37,232 nucleotides of DNA from Bryobacterales bacterium (GTDB taxonomy: Bacteria > Acidobacteriota > Terriglobia > Bryobacterales > Bryobacteraceae), in contig DAIDHC010000231.1 in NCBI GenBank assembly GCA_027452065.1, positions 1 through 37,232 on the forward strand, given 5' to 3'. How positions within the stretch are numbered: the stretch's first letter is position 1; every line of letters begins with the position of its first letter. Shown here one piece after another: positions 8,643 to 19,249 of the stretch. The notes beneath the pieces were generated by a model. It saw only the letters and a program-made list of their open reading frames with translations. It ran no database searches and had not been told where the DNA came from. The translations under genes and the position numbers were made by a program.

Positions 8643-9749
8643 ATGGTGGTTGAGACGAAGTTTGCCCGATTCGCGGCCCTGTCGCTGGACTCGGGGTCGG
8701 TGATCGAGCCGGTAGAGGTTGCCTACGAGACCTATGGCAAGCTTAATGCCAGCCGGAGCAACGCGATTCTGATTGAGCACGCGTTTTCGGGGGACGCGCA
8801 CGCGGCCTTCGAGAGCGCGGAGACCGGGCAGCCGGGCTGGTGGGACAACATGATCGGGCCGGGGAAGGCGTTCGATACGGACAAGTATTTCGTGGTGTGC
8901 TCGAACGTGCTGGGCGGATGCCGGGGGACGACGGGGCCGTCGTCGATCAATCCGGCCACCGGCTGCCCGTATGCGATGTCGTTTCCGGTGATCACGATCG
9001 GCGACATGGTGCGGCTGCAGAAGATGCTGGTCGATTCGCTGGGGATCGAGCGGCTGCTGACGGTGACCGGCGGGTCGATGGGCGGGATGCAGGCGCTGGC
9101 CTGGGCCGTTGCATATCCGGAGGCGGTGACGTCGGTGATTCCGATCGCCTCAACTTCACGGCACAGCGCGCAGCAGATCGCCTTCAACGAAGTGGGGCGG
9201 CAGGCGATCATGTCCGATCCGGACTGGCGGGAGGGCGACTATTACGGGCGGATGAAGCCGGCACGGGGGCTGGCGGTGGCGCGGATGGTGGGGCACATCA
9301 CCTACATGAGCGACGCCTCGATGCGGGAGAAGTTTGGGCGCAGGCTGCGGGGCAAGGACGGATTTGGGTTCGATTTTTCGGTGGACTTCGAGGTGGAGAG
9401 CTACCTGAGGTACCGGGGCAGCCAGTTTGTGGACCGCTTCGACGCCAACTCGTATCTATACATCACGAAGGCGATGGACTATTTCGATCTGAGCGCGGGA
9501 TACGGGTCGCTGGGAGCGGCGCTGGAGCCGAGCCATGCACGGTATCTGGTGATGAGCTTCACCTCGGACTGGCTGTACCCGAGCTATCAATCTCGGGAGG
9601 TGGTGCGGGCGCTGCGAAGCCGGAACAAGGACGTGGCCTACTGCGAACTGACCTCCAGCTACGGCCACGATGCGTTTCTGGTGGACGTGGCGGAGGAAAC
9701 GGAGTTGGTGCGGGGGTTTCTGGCGAGCACGTACGGGGAGACCGGCTGA
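8643..9749 (+). CDS. metX: Homoserine O-acyltransferase
   Basis: 368 residues of the alpha/beta-hydrolase fold. It acylates L-homoserine in the first committed step of methionine synthesis; acetyl versus succinyl specificity is not settled by sequence reading alone. The catalytic nucleophile is Ser145 in GGSMGG, with Asp309 (S-D-W-L-Y-P) and His342 (YGHDAF) completing the triad. The N-terminal region has AYETYGKLN and a GDAHAA motif; the usual CHALTGDAH is EHAFSGDAH here. A -10-like TAAAAT lies at 8601-8606. I recognise no SAM riboswitch in the 154 bp upstream. Its stop overlaps the metW start by one base (TGATG), implying translational coupling. Confidence 0.94.
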   Translation: MVVETKFARFAALSLDSGSVIEPVEVAYETYGKLNASRSNAILIEHAFSGDAHAAFESAETGQPGWWDNMIGPGKAFDTDKYFVVCSNVLGGCRGTTGPSSINPATGCPYAMSFPVITIGDMVRLQKMLVDSLGIERLLTVTGGSMGGMQALAWAVAYPEAVTSVIPIASTSRHSAQQIAFNEVGRQAIMSDPDWREGDYYGRMKPARGLAVARMVGHITYMSDASMREKFGRRLRGKDGFGFDFSVDFEVESYLRYRGSQFVDRFDANSYLYITKAMDYFDLSAGYGSLGAALEPSHARYLVMSFTSDWLYPSYQSREVVRALRSRNKDVAYCELTSSYGHDAFLVDVAEETELVRGFLASTYGETG

Positions 9750-10402
9750 TGGCGGCGGCGGAGCTGAAGACGGAACTGCTGGCGCGGGAACTGCTGGGGC
9801 GGACCGACTACGCCATCATCGGGCAGATTATCGGCAGCGGGGCGAAGGTGCTGGATCTGGGATGCGGCGACGGGGAGCTGTTGGCGTGGCTGAAGCGGGA
9901 AAAGAACGTGCAGGGGCGGGGCGTGGAGATCGACAGCGCAATGGTGCAGAGAGCGATCGCGCGGGGTGTGTCGGTGTTTCAGAGCGACATCGAGGAGGCG
10001 CTGGCCGATTATCCGGACGCGACGTTCGACTACGTGATTCTGAGCCAGACGCTGCAGGAGACGCGGGCGCCGCTCCGGGTGCTGCGGGAGATGCTGCGGG
10101 TGGGGCGGCGGGCGGTGGTGGCGTTTCCGAATTTCGGGCACTGGACGGTGCGGCTTTCGCACTTGTGGAGCGGGCGCTCACCACGGACCAAGCTGTTCCC
10201 GTATGACTGGCACGACTCGCCGAACATCCACTTCCTGACGGTGGTGGATTTCGAGACGCTGGCGCGGACCGAGGGCTGGCGGATCGAGCGGAGGTTCTTT
10301 TTGTCGCGCGGCCGGAAGGTGGAGGTGTTTCCGAACCTGACGGCGGAGGTGGCGGTGTATGAGCTGGCGCCGCCGCGGGAGGGGACCGGCACGCGCGCCT
10401 GA
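9749..10402 (+). CDS. metW: MetW, methionine biosynthesis methyltransferase-like protein
   Basis: 217 residues, a class I SAM-dependent methyltransferase fold. The glycine-rich motif VLDLGCGDGELL (about 34-45), the acidic EIDSAMVQRA segment and the SQTLQETRAP and AFPNFGHWTVR stretches are characteristic of MetW. In many bacteria MetW accompanies MetX and is needed for full homoserine acyltransferase activity, so the one-base stop/start overlap with metX agrees with a complex-forming pair. The ATG at 9749 lies within TGATG; the frame is open far upstream but that part is antisense-like sequence inside metX. Confidence 0.93.
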   Translation: MAAAELKTELLARELLGRTDYAIIGQIIGSGAKVLDLGCGDGELLAWLKREKNVQGRGVEIDSAMVQRAIARGVSVFQSDIEEALADYPDATFDYVILSQTLQETRAPLRVLREMLRVGRRAVVAFPNFGHWTVRLSHLWSGRSPRTKLFPYDWHDSPNIHFLTVVDFETLARTEGWRIERRFFLSRGRKVEVFPNLTAEVAVYELAPPREGTGTRA

Positions 10403-10441
10403 GGGCGGGGACCCCCGGCGAAGTCCTGGTATCGTCCCGAA

Positions 10442-10470
10442 TTGACGCCACTTGGGCGTTCCCGGATAAT
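10442..10470 (+). promoter_or_regulatory. Sigma-70 promoter for the TPR lipoprotein gene
   Basis: A TTGACG (-35, 10442-10447) and GATAAT (-10, 10465-10470) pair with exactly 17 bp spacing, each matching consensus at five of six positions. Transcription would start near 10477, giving a leader of about 75 nt to the ATG at 10552. This separates the TPR gene from the metX-metW unit that ends at 10402. Confidence 0.65.
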
Positions 10471-10551
10471 GAAGAGAAGAGTAGTGTGAATCTCCCGCGC
10501 GGGGGCGCTGCAAGTGGGCCGGGGAATTCTTACGACACAGCCGTGACCGCC

Positions 10552-12858
10552 ATGCGCCATCGCCTGATCGCCGCTACGCTCGCTTGCCTGCTCACCTCGG
10601 CCTGCAGCTTCGATCCGAAAGTGATGCGGGAGCGCTACGTCAAAACCGGGAACAAATATTTCAATCGCGGGCGTTACAAGGAAGCGGCGATGCTGTACCG
10701 GCATGCACTCGAAGAGGACATGCGCTACGGCGAAGCCTGGTACCGGCTGGGCTTAACCGACATGCGGCTCCACAACGACGCCGCGGCACGCGAGGACATG
10801 AACCGGGCCGTGGATCTGGACCGGGACAACATGGACGCGATGGTGAAGCTGGCCGAGATGGACGTGGCGTTGTACACTGTCGATCCGCAGCGGTTCAAGC
10901 TGCTGAGGAGCGAGGTACAGGAACTGATCGGCAGGATCGAGCTGAAGGACCCGGACTCGTTCGACGCGCTCCGGCTGTCCGGATATCTGGCGATGGTGGA
11001 GGGGAACTTCAAGCTGGCGGTGGTGAAATTCCGGCAGGCGAACGCGATCCGGCCGCAGGACCAGGCGGTGACGCTGGCGCTGATCCAGGTGCTGTTCGCC
11101 AACGGCCAGCCGGGCGATGCATTGGGCCTGTCGGAGGCGCTGATCACGCGGGACAAGACCTTCGCGCCGGTGTACGATCTGCTGTACGGCGTGTACATGA
11201 AGAGCGGGCAGACGGAGAAGGCCGAGGAGATTTTGCAGCGGAAGCTGCGCAATAACCCGGCGGTGGGACCGTACTGGATCCAGTTGGCGGAGTATTACCG
11301 GGTGACAAACCGCGTGCCGGCGATGACGGCGGTGCTGGAGCGCCTGACCGGCGATCTGAAAACGTTTCCGAACGCGCCGATGCTGGTGGGCGACTATTTT
11401 TCGCAGATACGGGACTTCGACCGGGCGGCGGGCGAATACTCGCAGGGTTTGAAAGACGACCCCGGGGAGGCGCCGCTGTATTTGCGCAAGATGGCGACCA
11501 TCTTCATGGCGCAGGGCAAGAACGCGGAGGCGGCGAAAGTGGTGGACGCGCTGGTGACGCTGGAGCCGGGCGACGCCGGGGCGCGGGGAATGCACGTGGC
11601 GCTGGAGCTGCCCGGGGCGACGCGGGACAAGGCGCAGAAGATTATCGGCGAGCTGCAGCCGATGATCGAGCGGCAGCCGGACAACTTCGAGCTGCACTAT
11701 TTTCTGGGGCGCGCCTACGGCATCAAGGGCGACAGCGGAAGCATGGAAGAGGCGCGCGTGCAGTACGAGGAAGCGCTGCGGCTGAATCCGGAATATGTGC
11801 CGGCGCGGCTGGCGCTGCTGCGGATCGAAGTGGGGCGGGGCGAGTACAGCAAAGCGGCGACGACGGCGCAGCAGGTGCTGGCCACCGATCCGGGGAACCT
11901 GGAGGCGCGGCTGAGCAACGCGACGGCGCTGGCGCAGATGGGCGACACCGATCATGCGCGGCAGGAACTGCAGATCGCCGTGGAGGGGAACCCGGGCTCG
12001 CGCGATGCGCGCTATCAACTGGCGACGCTCGACTACGGGCAGAGGGACTTCCGCGGGGCCGAGGCCGAGTTCCAGGCGCTGCGGACGTTGGGAGACTGGC
12101 GGGGTGTGACCGGGTTGGCCGATTGCTGGATGGAAGAAGGGAACACGCAGGCGGCGATCCGGATTCTGTACGACGCGCTGCAGCGGGACCCGGGGCGGGA
12201 CGCTTACATGGCGGGGCTGGCGCGGGCGGCGTTCAAAGCCGGTCAGTACGCGGACGCGGCGCGGGCCTACCAGGTTCTGGTCACGCGCGAGCCCAAGAAT
12301 GCCGGATACTACATTGAGCTGGGCCGCGCGAAGTGGAACATGAACGACACGCAGGGCGCGCTGGCGGCCTTCCAGAGCGCGCAAAAGGCGAGCCCGGGCG
12401 ACCCGACGGCATTTCTGACGCTGGCCTCGCTGCAGGCCCAGGCGGGAAACAATCAGGAGGCGCGCAAGGCCTACCAGGAAGCGTTGAAACTGCAGCCGGA
12501 CAATCCGGTAGCGCTGAGCCGGGTGGCCTATCTCAACGCCCAGGACGGAGTGGACCTGGACCAGGCGTTCGCCTTCGCCCAGGACGCGCGGGTGAAACTG
12601 CCGAACGATCCGGACGTGCTGGACACTCTGGCGCTGATTTATCTGAAGAAAAACCTGGTCGACGACGGCATGCACGTACTTCAGGATCTGGTGAAGCGCG
12701 ATCCGGAGCGGGCGGTGTTCCATTTGCACTACGCTATGGCGCTGTACCAGAATGGGGATACGGACAGAGCGAGGGCGGAGTTGCAGACAGCGCTCCGAAG
12801 CAATCCCAGCGCGCTCGAAAGAAACGAGATAACGCGGTTGATGGCGCGGATCGGATGA
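10552..12858 (+). CDS. Large TPR lipoprotein
   Basis: 768 residues from the ATG at 10552. A lipoprotein signal peptide is evident: basic start, hydrophobic core and a lipobox (LTSAC, Cys at about residue 16). Nearly all the rest consists of tetratricopeptide repeats, about 16-18 units with alternating small and aromatic positions. The C-terminal part, with DLDQAFAFAQDARVKLPNDP then LDTLALIYLKK, resembles the end of PrsT-type TPR lipoproteins associated with exopolysaccharide/PEP-CTERM systems. No EPS or sortase genes are nearby, so that link is tentative. A GTG at 10486 in the same frame would give a 22-residue extension that spoils the signal peptide, so it was rejected. An NDP-sugar epimerase follows after 64 bp. 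Confidence 0.8.
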   Translation: MRHRLIAATLACLLTSACSFDPKVMRERYVKTGNKYFNRGRYKEAAMLYRHALEEDMRYGEAWYRLGLTDMRLHNDAAAREDMNRAVDLDRDNMDAMVKLAEMDVALYTVDPQRFKLLRSEVQELIGRIELKDPDSFDALRLSGYLAMVEGNFKLAVVKFRQANAIRPQDQAVTLALIQVLFANGQPGDALGLSEALITRDKTFAPVYDLLYGVYMKSGQTEKAEEILQRKLRNNPAVGPYWIQLAEYYRVTNRVPAMTAVLERLTGDLKTFPNAPMLVGDYFSQIRDFDRAAGEYSQGLKDDPGEAPLYLRKMATIFMAQGKNAEAAKVVDALVTLEPGDAGARGMHVALELPGATRDKAQKIIGELQPMIERQPDNFELHYFLGRAYGIKGDSGSMEEARVQYEEALRLNPEYVPARLALLRIEVGRGEYSKAATTAQQVLATDPGNLEARLSNATALAQMGDTDHARQELQIAVEGNPGSRDARYQLATLDYGQRDFRGAEAEFQALRTLGDWRGVTGLADCWMEEGNTQAAIRILYDALQRDPGRDAYMAGLARAAFKAGQYADAARAYQVLVTREPKNAGYYIELGRAKWNMNDTQGALAAFQSAQKASPGDPTAFLTLASLQAQAGNNQEARKAYQEALKLQPDNPVALSRVAYLNAQDGVDLDQAFAFAQDARVKLPNDPDVLDTLALIYLKKNLVDDGMHVLQDLVKRDPERAVFHLHYAMALYQNGDTDRARAELQTALRSNPSALERNEITRLMARIG

Positions 12859-12922
12859 AGGGATCCGGCCAGCGCCAGCGCGAGCCCGCAGCTTGCGCGC
12901 CGGCAGGTGGAGAGGACAAACG

Positions 12923-13870
12923 ATGAAAGCACTCATTACCGGTGTGACCGGGATGATCGGAATGCATTGCGCGCGGGCGGCGCGGGACGCGGGATGGGAA
13001 GTCTACGGGGTGGCGCGCAACAGCGCTTCCAGCCGTCTGGCGGCGGTACAGGACCCCTCCGTGTTCCGCTGCGATATTCTCGACTACGCGGCCACGGAGA
13101 ACGCGTTTCGCCGCGTGCAGCCGGACGTGGTGATTCACATGGCGGCGCAGGCCTTCAACGGCGCCTCTTGGGAAATCGAGTGGTCCACGCACCAGGCCAA
13201 TTACATCGGGACGGCGAACGTGTTGCGCTGCGCGCGGATGGCGACGCCGCGGGCCAAGGTGCTGATTGCCTGCAGCAGCGCCGAGTACGGCGACGTGCAG
13301 CCGGAGGACTGCCCGTTGAAGGAGGAGCGGCTGCTGCGTCCGATCAGCCCGTATGGCGTGAGCAAGGTGGCGACGGAAGCGCTGGGCTTCCAGCATTTTC
13401 ATAATTTCGGGATGCAGGTATTCCTGCCGCGGCTGTTCATTCACGTCGGCACCGGGCACCCGCCGGCGACGGCGATCCAGAACTTCGCGCGCCAGGTGGC
13501 GCTGATCGCGGCCGGGCGGCTGGAGCCCGTGGTGCGCGTCGGGAATCTGGAGACGGCGCGGGATTTCATCGACGTGCGCGACGGCGTGGCGGGGATGATG
13601 CTGCTGCTCGAAAAGGGCGCGGCGGGGGTTCCTGTGAATATCTGCACCGGCGAGGCGGTGAAGATCGGCGACATTCTGACGATGCTGCTGGACATCGCGG
13701 GCCTGACGGGCAAGGCGAAGGTGGAGTTCGACCCGGCGCTGGGACGGCCGTCGGACGAGCCGCTGCTGCTGGGGGATAACTCGAGGCTGCGGGCGCTCGG
13801 ATGGCGGAGGCAGTACAGCATCCGGCAGACGCTGGAGGCGGTTTACGCTGACTGGGCGTCGCGGATCTGA
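12923..13870 (+). CDS. NAD(P)-dependent sugar epimerase/reductase, GMD/RMD-like
   Basis: 315 residues, extended short-chain dehydrogenase. The Rossmann motif GVTGMIG is at 7-13 and the catalytic set is Ser118/Ser119 (CSSAEYG), Tyr144 and Lys148 (SPYGVSKVA). The pattern HMAAQAFNGASW, the VGNLETARDFIDVRD stretch and the C-terminal RPSDEPLLLGD closely follow GDP-mannose 4,6-dehydratase / GDP-4-keto-6-deoxymannose reductase enzymes; the missing dehydratase Glu pattern and short length favour the reductase (RMD) side. The product could serve a surface glycan. It follows the TPR lipoprotein by 64 bp on the same strand and may share its transcript. No glycosyltransferase is adjacent. Confidence 0.8.
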   Translation: MKALITGVTGMIGMHCARAARDAGWEVYGVARNSASSRLAAVQDPSVFRCDILDYAATENAFRRVQPDVVIHMAAQAFNGASWEIEWSTHQANYIGTANVLRCARMATPRAKVLIACSSAEYGDVQPEDCPLKEERLLRPISPYGVSKVATEALGFQHFHNFGMQVFLPRLFIHVGTGHPPATAIQNFARQVALIAAGRLEPVVRVGNLETARDFIDVRDGVAGMMLLLEKGAAGVPVNICTGEAVKIGDILTMLLDIAGLTGKAKVEFDPALGRPSDEPLLLGDNSRLRALGWRRQYSIRQTLEAVYADWASRI

Positions 13871-13876
13871 GCGCGG

Positions 13877-15556
<1,680 letters not shown>

Positions 15557-15593
15557 TGGTGCCCCATTACCAGCGATCTCGTGCCCGGTTCCC

Positions 15594-17372
15594 CTAGTTT
15601 ACAACAGAGCTGTCCGGTTCATGGGCGGCCGGTGCGCCGAGGGTCCGCTGGAGCCGGTTGAGTTCACCGGTGATGCGGAGCGCGCCGTCGAGATCGCCGT
15701 TTCTGGTCATCTCCTTAATCTGATTTTTGAGGGCCGAAAGTTTCATATTCGAGTTTGTCTGTTCGAGTTTGCGGATGCACTCCATCGCCTGCGAGTAGGC
15801 GGCGTCGCCTCCACTTACCTCATCGGCCAGACATACGGCGGCCAACAGGGCGCGCGCGGCATCGTCGAGGCGGGCCTCGAGAGCGGTAAAGCGGAACTCG
15901 CCGTCCTGGGCGGCCAGGGCGAAGAGGGCCTCGAAGACGGGCCTGGTTGTAAACGACTGAACAGCGGGAATTTGGCGGAGGAGCGGGAGGCCTTCGGCGC
16001 GCGCTTCGGGGCTGGCGATGAGGGCCGCCAGAAGCAGCCGCTCGAGCGATGGGACCGAGGCCGGCGCCGGGCGCGCTGGGGCCTGGGCGGCCGAGCCCGA
16101 CTTGCGGAACTGATCGAGCACGTAGACCCGGTCGACGCCCAGATAATCGGCGGCGTCGGTGGCTACGGCGATGCGCTCGATGCGGTCCGGAATGCGCTGA
16201 ATCACCGGCAGCACGAACTTCCAGCCCTCGAGGCGGCCCTCGACCGAGTGCATGTCGAAGCGGGCGCGGGCGCGGTCGAACAGCCAATGGAAATATGTGG
16301 CGGCGCCGTCGAGCCGGGAGCGGTAAGCATCGGAGCCCGACTGGCGCACGTATTCGTCGGGATCGAGACCGCCTTCGAGGGAGAGAACGCGGACGCGCAT
16401 GTGCTCGTCGAGCAGCAACTGGAGCGAGCGCTCGGCGGCGTTGGCGCCGGCCGTGTCGGGGTCGAAATTGACGACAATGCGCTCGGAGTGGCGATGGAGT
16501 GAGCGCACCTGCTGGCTGGTGAGAGCGGTGCCGCAACTGGCCACCACTTCGTGAACGCCGGCCGCCCAGACGCCGATCACGTCCATGTAGCCCTCGACAA
16601 GCACGGCGCGGTCCTGCTTGCGGATGGCGTTGCGGGCGCGGTGCAGGTTGTACAGCACGGCGCTCTTGCGATAGATCGGAGTCTCGGGGGAGTTCAGATA
16701 CTTCGGCTGATCGTCGGGGCGCAGCGCGCGGCCGCCGAAGCCGATCACCTGGCCGCTCTCGCTGTGAATGGGGAACATGAGGCGGCCGCGGAAATAATCG
16801 TAGAAACCGCCTTCGGCGCGGCGGCGGAGCAGGCCGGACTGTTCGAGAAATTCCGGCGGATAGCCGCGGCGGTCCAGGCGCCGGAAAAGCTGCTGGCCGC
16901 CGGGCTCGCTGAGGCCGAGGCCGAACTCATCCCACTCGGACTCGGAAACGCCGCGGCCGAGCAGATAGCGCCGCGCCTCCTCGCCCTGAGGCGAGCGGAG
17001 GTTTTCGGCATACAGGGCGGCGGCGGCCTGGTGCATTTCGGCGAGAGCGGAGCGGAGCTCGGAATCGCGCGTGGCGGGGGCGCCGCGCGGGGGCAGGGGA
17101 ATGCCGTTGCGCTCGGCCAGCAGCTTGAGGGCGTCGAAGAATTCCAGCCCCTCGATCGACATGACGAAGTTGAACACGTCGCCCTTGGCGTTGCAGCCGA
17201 AACAGTAGTAGAACTGGTGGCCTCCGTGGACGGAGAACGACGGCGTCTTCTCGCTGTGGAACGGGCAGAGTCCGGTGTAGCGCGGGCCGGCGCCGGCTTT
17301 CTTCAGCCGGACGTACTCGCCGATGGTCTTGACGATATCGACCGACGATTTGACCTGTTCGGCGAAGTCCAT
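15594..17372 (-). CDS. dnaG: DNA primase
   Basis: 592 residues. The N-terminal zinc ribbon is C36-P-F-H39 with C57-F-G-C60. The Toprim catalytic core carries [11 protein letters not shown], the ASCGTALT segment and the metal-binding [15 protein letters not shown]. The C-terminal third (helicase-binding region) is Ala/Pro-rich and less conserved. It synthesises RNA primers for replication and interacts with DnaB. The ATG at 17372 is preceded by an AGGGG-type Shine-Dalgarno sequence. rpoD follows directly. Confidence 0.95.
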   Translation of the reverse strand: MDFAEQVKSSVDIVKTIGEYVRLKKAGAGPRYTGLCPFHSEKTPSFSVHGGHQFYYCFGCNAKGDVFNFVMSIEGLEFFDALKLLAERNGIPLPPRGAPATRDSELRSALAEMHQAAAALYAENLRSPQGEEARRYLLGRGVSESEWDEFGLGLSEPGGQQLFRRLDRRGYPPEFLEQSGLLRRRAEGGFYDYFRGRLMFPIHSESGQVIGFGGRALRPDDQPKYLNSPETPIYRKSAVLYNLHRARNAIRKQDRAVLVEGYMDVIGVWAAGVHEVVASCGTALTSQQVRSLHRHSERIVVNFDPDTAGANAAERSLQLLLDEHMRVRVLSLEGGLDPDEYVRQSGSDAYRSRLDGAATYFHWLFDRARARFDMHSVEGRLEGWKFVLPVIQRIPDRIERIAVATDAADYLGVDRVYVLDQFRKSGSAAQAPARPAPASVPSLERLLLAALIASPEARAEGLPLLRQIPAVQSFTTRPVFEALFALAAQDGEFRFTALEARLDDAARALLAAVCLADEVSGGDAAYSQAMECIRKLEQTNSNMKLSALKNQIKEMTRNGDLDGALRITGELNRLQRTLGAPAAHEPDSSVVN

Positions 17373-17463
17373 TCGATGCCCCTACCATGCTAGCGCGCCG
17401 GAAGGGCGGGGGAGAGGCGCGCGAGAAATACGGAATAAACAAAATGCTGTTAGAATGTTTCCG

Positions 17464-17661
17464 ATGCCGCAGAGCGCCGAAGAGCTGGAGCGGTTCAAGC
17501 GGAACACCAGCCGCAAGCTGGATGGGCTCCAGTGCCCGGACCACCGGCAGAGTCCGCGTTTGCGCTTCGAGGGGGAGACGCTGCGCGAGGTGACGATCTC
17601 GATGAGCGGCTGCTGCCCGAAGCTGATGGCGCTGGCCAACGCGGCGATCCGGTCAAATTGA
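17464..17661 (+). CDS. Small conserved-looking Cys/His protein
   Basis: 65 residues, divergent from dnaG. An N-terminal charged helix (about 5-20) is followed by CPDH (24-27) and a CCP motif (Cys50, Cys51), which could together bind a metal. A -10-like TAGAAT at 17451-17456 lies only 7 bp before the ATG, so the mRNA may be leaderless; there is no Shine-Dalgarno sequence. An in-frame ATG at 17455 is an alternative start three codons earlier. It converges with the HpaB-family gene, with a 16-bp gap. I recognise no family or function. The orderly composition and fit in the gene layout support it as real. Confidence 0.6.
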   Translation: MPQSAEELERFKRNTSRKLDGLQCPDHRQSPRLRFEGETLREVTISMSGCCPKLMALANAAIRSN

Positions 17662-17677
17662 CCGGGCCGTTGCGGGC

Positions 17678-19189
17678 CTAGGATCTTCCCGGGTTTTCCC
17701 CGACACCGGCGAGGGCGGCGGCGAGCTTCTTTTTTTCCTCGAGCTTCATCTGGCGCGCGATCTGGATCCGCTGGGCCTGCGGGCTGCCGGCGCCGTGCAT
17801 CGACTCGGTGAGGTAGCCGACGGCGTTGCGTCCGAGCGTCATGTTCTCGATCAGGCGCAGCATGCGGGCGCGGTCTTCCACCTTCACGCCGTCGCGGCCG
17901 CGCAGATACTTGCGCAATTGGGCGGAGGTTTCGGGATTGTCGAAGTCCTTCTGGGAAGGCAGCGTGGCCACCAGGCCTCCGGCCAGGTCCTGCGCCAGGC
18001 GGGCCATCTCGTAGGGGAACCGCGTGACGTTGTGCTTGCAGACGTTGGCCAGCAATCCGTCGGGCTCGAAGTTGCCGGCCGGGGTGCGCTTGGATTCGTG
18101 CGAGGCGGCGATGCCGGCGCCGTAGATGGTCTCGTTGAGATGGGCCATCTCGACGAGCTTGTCCTTTACCTGGGACGCGGCGGCCACGCCGTTGTAGTCG
18201 GCGATCAGGGCGGCGGCGCCGATCAGCACGTCGCCGAGTCCGGTTTTGCAGACATAGGAGCGGCGGTGATAGCCGGTGAAACGCTCCACCAGCGTGGCGG
18301 CAAATTCGGTTTCGCCGTCGAGAAAAACGCACGCGGAGGGCACGAACACGTCGTCGATCAGGATCATGGCCTCCTGGCCGGAGAAGCGGGCGTTGCCCTG
18401 GTCGATTTCGCCGCCTTCCAGGGCGCGGGTGTCGCAGGACTGGCGTCCATATATATAGGTGAGGCCGGGGTGGTCGACAGGGATGGCGGCGGCGATGGCG
18501 TAATCGCGCTCGGAGGCGGCCAGGCGGGTGCCGGGCATGACGAGAATCCAGTGGGAGTTCAGGCAGCCGGTCTGATGCATCTTGGCGCCGCGCAGCACGA
18601 CGCCGTCCGGGCGGCGCTCGACCACGCGCACGAACAGGTCGGGGTCGCTTTGGCCGGAGGGAGTCCGGGAGCGGTCGCCTTTGGGATCGGTCATGGCGCC
18701 GCCGAGGGTAAAGTTGGCGCGCTGCATGCGGATGAGGAATTCGCGGAAGCGCCGGTGATACGGCGTTCCGCGAGACTGATCGATGTCGAAGGTCACCGAA
18801 TAAAGCGAGTTGACGGCGTCCATGCCGACGCAGCGCTGGAAGCAGGTTCCGGTGAGCTGGCCGAGGCGGCGCTGCATGCGGTTCTGCATCACCACGTCGT
18901 CAACGCTCTCGGTGATGTGCAGGAATCGATTTACTCGCTGGCCGGAGAGGCTGGACCAGGCGGTGGCCAGATCAGGGTCTTCGACGGCGAGGTCGTAGGT
19001 GCGGGCTACGGCGTTGATGGAGGGCCGGATGACGGGGTGGTCCACGGGCTCGGTGACGCGCTCGCCCATGAAATAGACTTTGAGGCCGCGTCCGCGAAGG
19101 CTGGAGACGTAACCGGCGCCGTTGGCGATGGGTTGGAGACCGTCCCCGGCGGTTTTCGGCGATGTTTCAGCGAAGCTCGCATCCGGCAT
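17678..19189 (-). CDS. 4-hydroxybutyryl-CoA dehydratase / vinylacetyl-CoA isomerase-like, HpaB family
   Basis: 503 residues, a flavin enzyme of the HpaB/AbfD family. Similarity to AbfD is strong near C116-FQR-C120 (CxxxC), the M-T-D-P-K-G-D-R segment, DKLVEMAHLNETIYGAGIA, LLANVCKHNVTRFPYE and the C-terminal ESMHGAGSPQAQRI. In Clostridium AbfD a [4Fe-4S] cluster is held by Cys99, Cys103, His292 and Cys299. Here the corresponding residues appear to be C116, C120, H308 and C314, but the His-to-Cys spacing is one residue shorter (see findings). The enzyme would dehydrate 4-hydroxybutyryl-CoA to crotonyl-CoA, possibly in aminobutyrate or hydroxybutyrate use; no CoA transferase is nearby. ATG 19189 was chosen for its GGGAGGTG Shine-Dalgarno sequence over an upstream start at 19225. 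Confidence 0.82.
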   Translation of the reverse strand: MPDASFAETSPKTAGDGLQPIANGAGYVSSLRGRGLKVYFMGERVTEPVDHPVIRPSINAVARTYDLAVEDPDLATAWSSLSGQRVNRFLHITESVDDVVMQNRMQRRLGQLTGTCFQRCVGMDAVNSLYSVTFDIDQSRGTPYHRRFREFLIRMQRANFTLGGAMTDPKGDRSRTPSGQSDPDLFVRVVERRPDGVVLRGAKMHQTGCLNSHWILVMPGTRLAASERDYAIAAAIPVDHPGLTYIYGRQSCDTRALEGGEIDQGNARFSGQEAMILIDDVFVPSACVFLDGETEFAATLVERFTGYHRRSYVCKTGLGDVLIGAAALIADYNGVAAASQVKDKLVEMAHLNETIYGAGIAASHESKRTPAGNFEPDGLLANVCKHNVTRFPYEMARLAQDLAGGLVATLPSQKDFDNPETSAQLRKYLRGRDGVKVEDRARMLRLIENMTLGRNAVGYLTESMHGAGSPQAQRIQIARQMKLEEKKKLAAALAGVGENPGRS

Positions 19190-19249
19190 GAGGCACCTCC
19201 CGCCCGGGCTGGGGCTATTCCGCACTGTAGCAGAGAGCGGCTGCCGGGC

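Noticed and set aside
7169..8653. 494-residue plus-strand frame, extremely Gly/Asp-rich
   Set aside because: Antisense to the permease gene; the composition is what a complement of a hydrophobic GC-rich gene gives.
10753..12936. 727-residue minus-strand frame
   Set aside because: Antisense to the TPR lipoprotein gene; Arg/His/Pro-rich with no domains.
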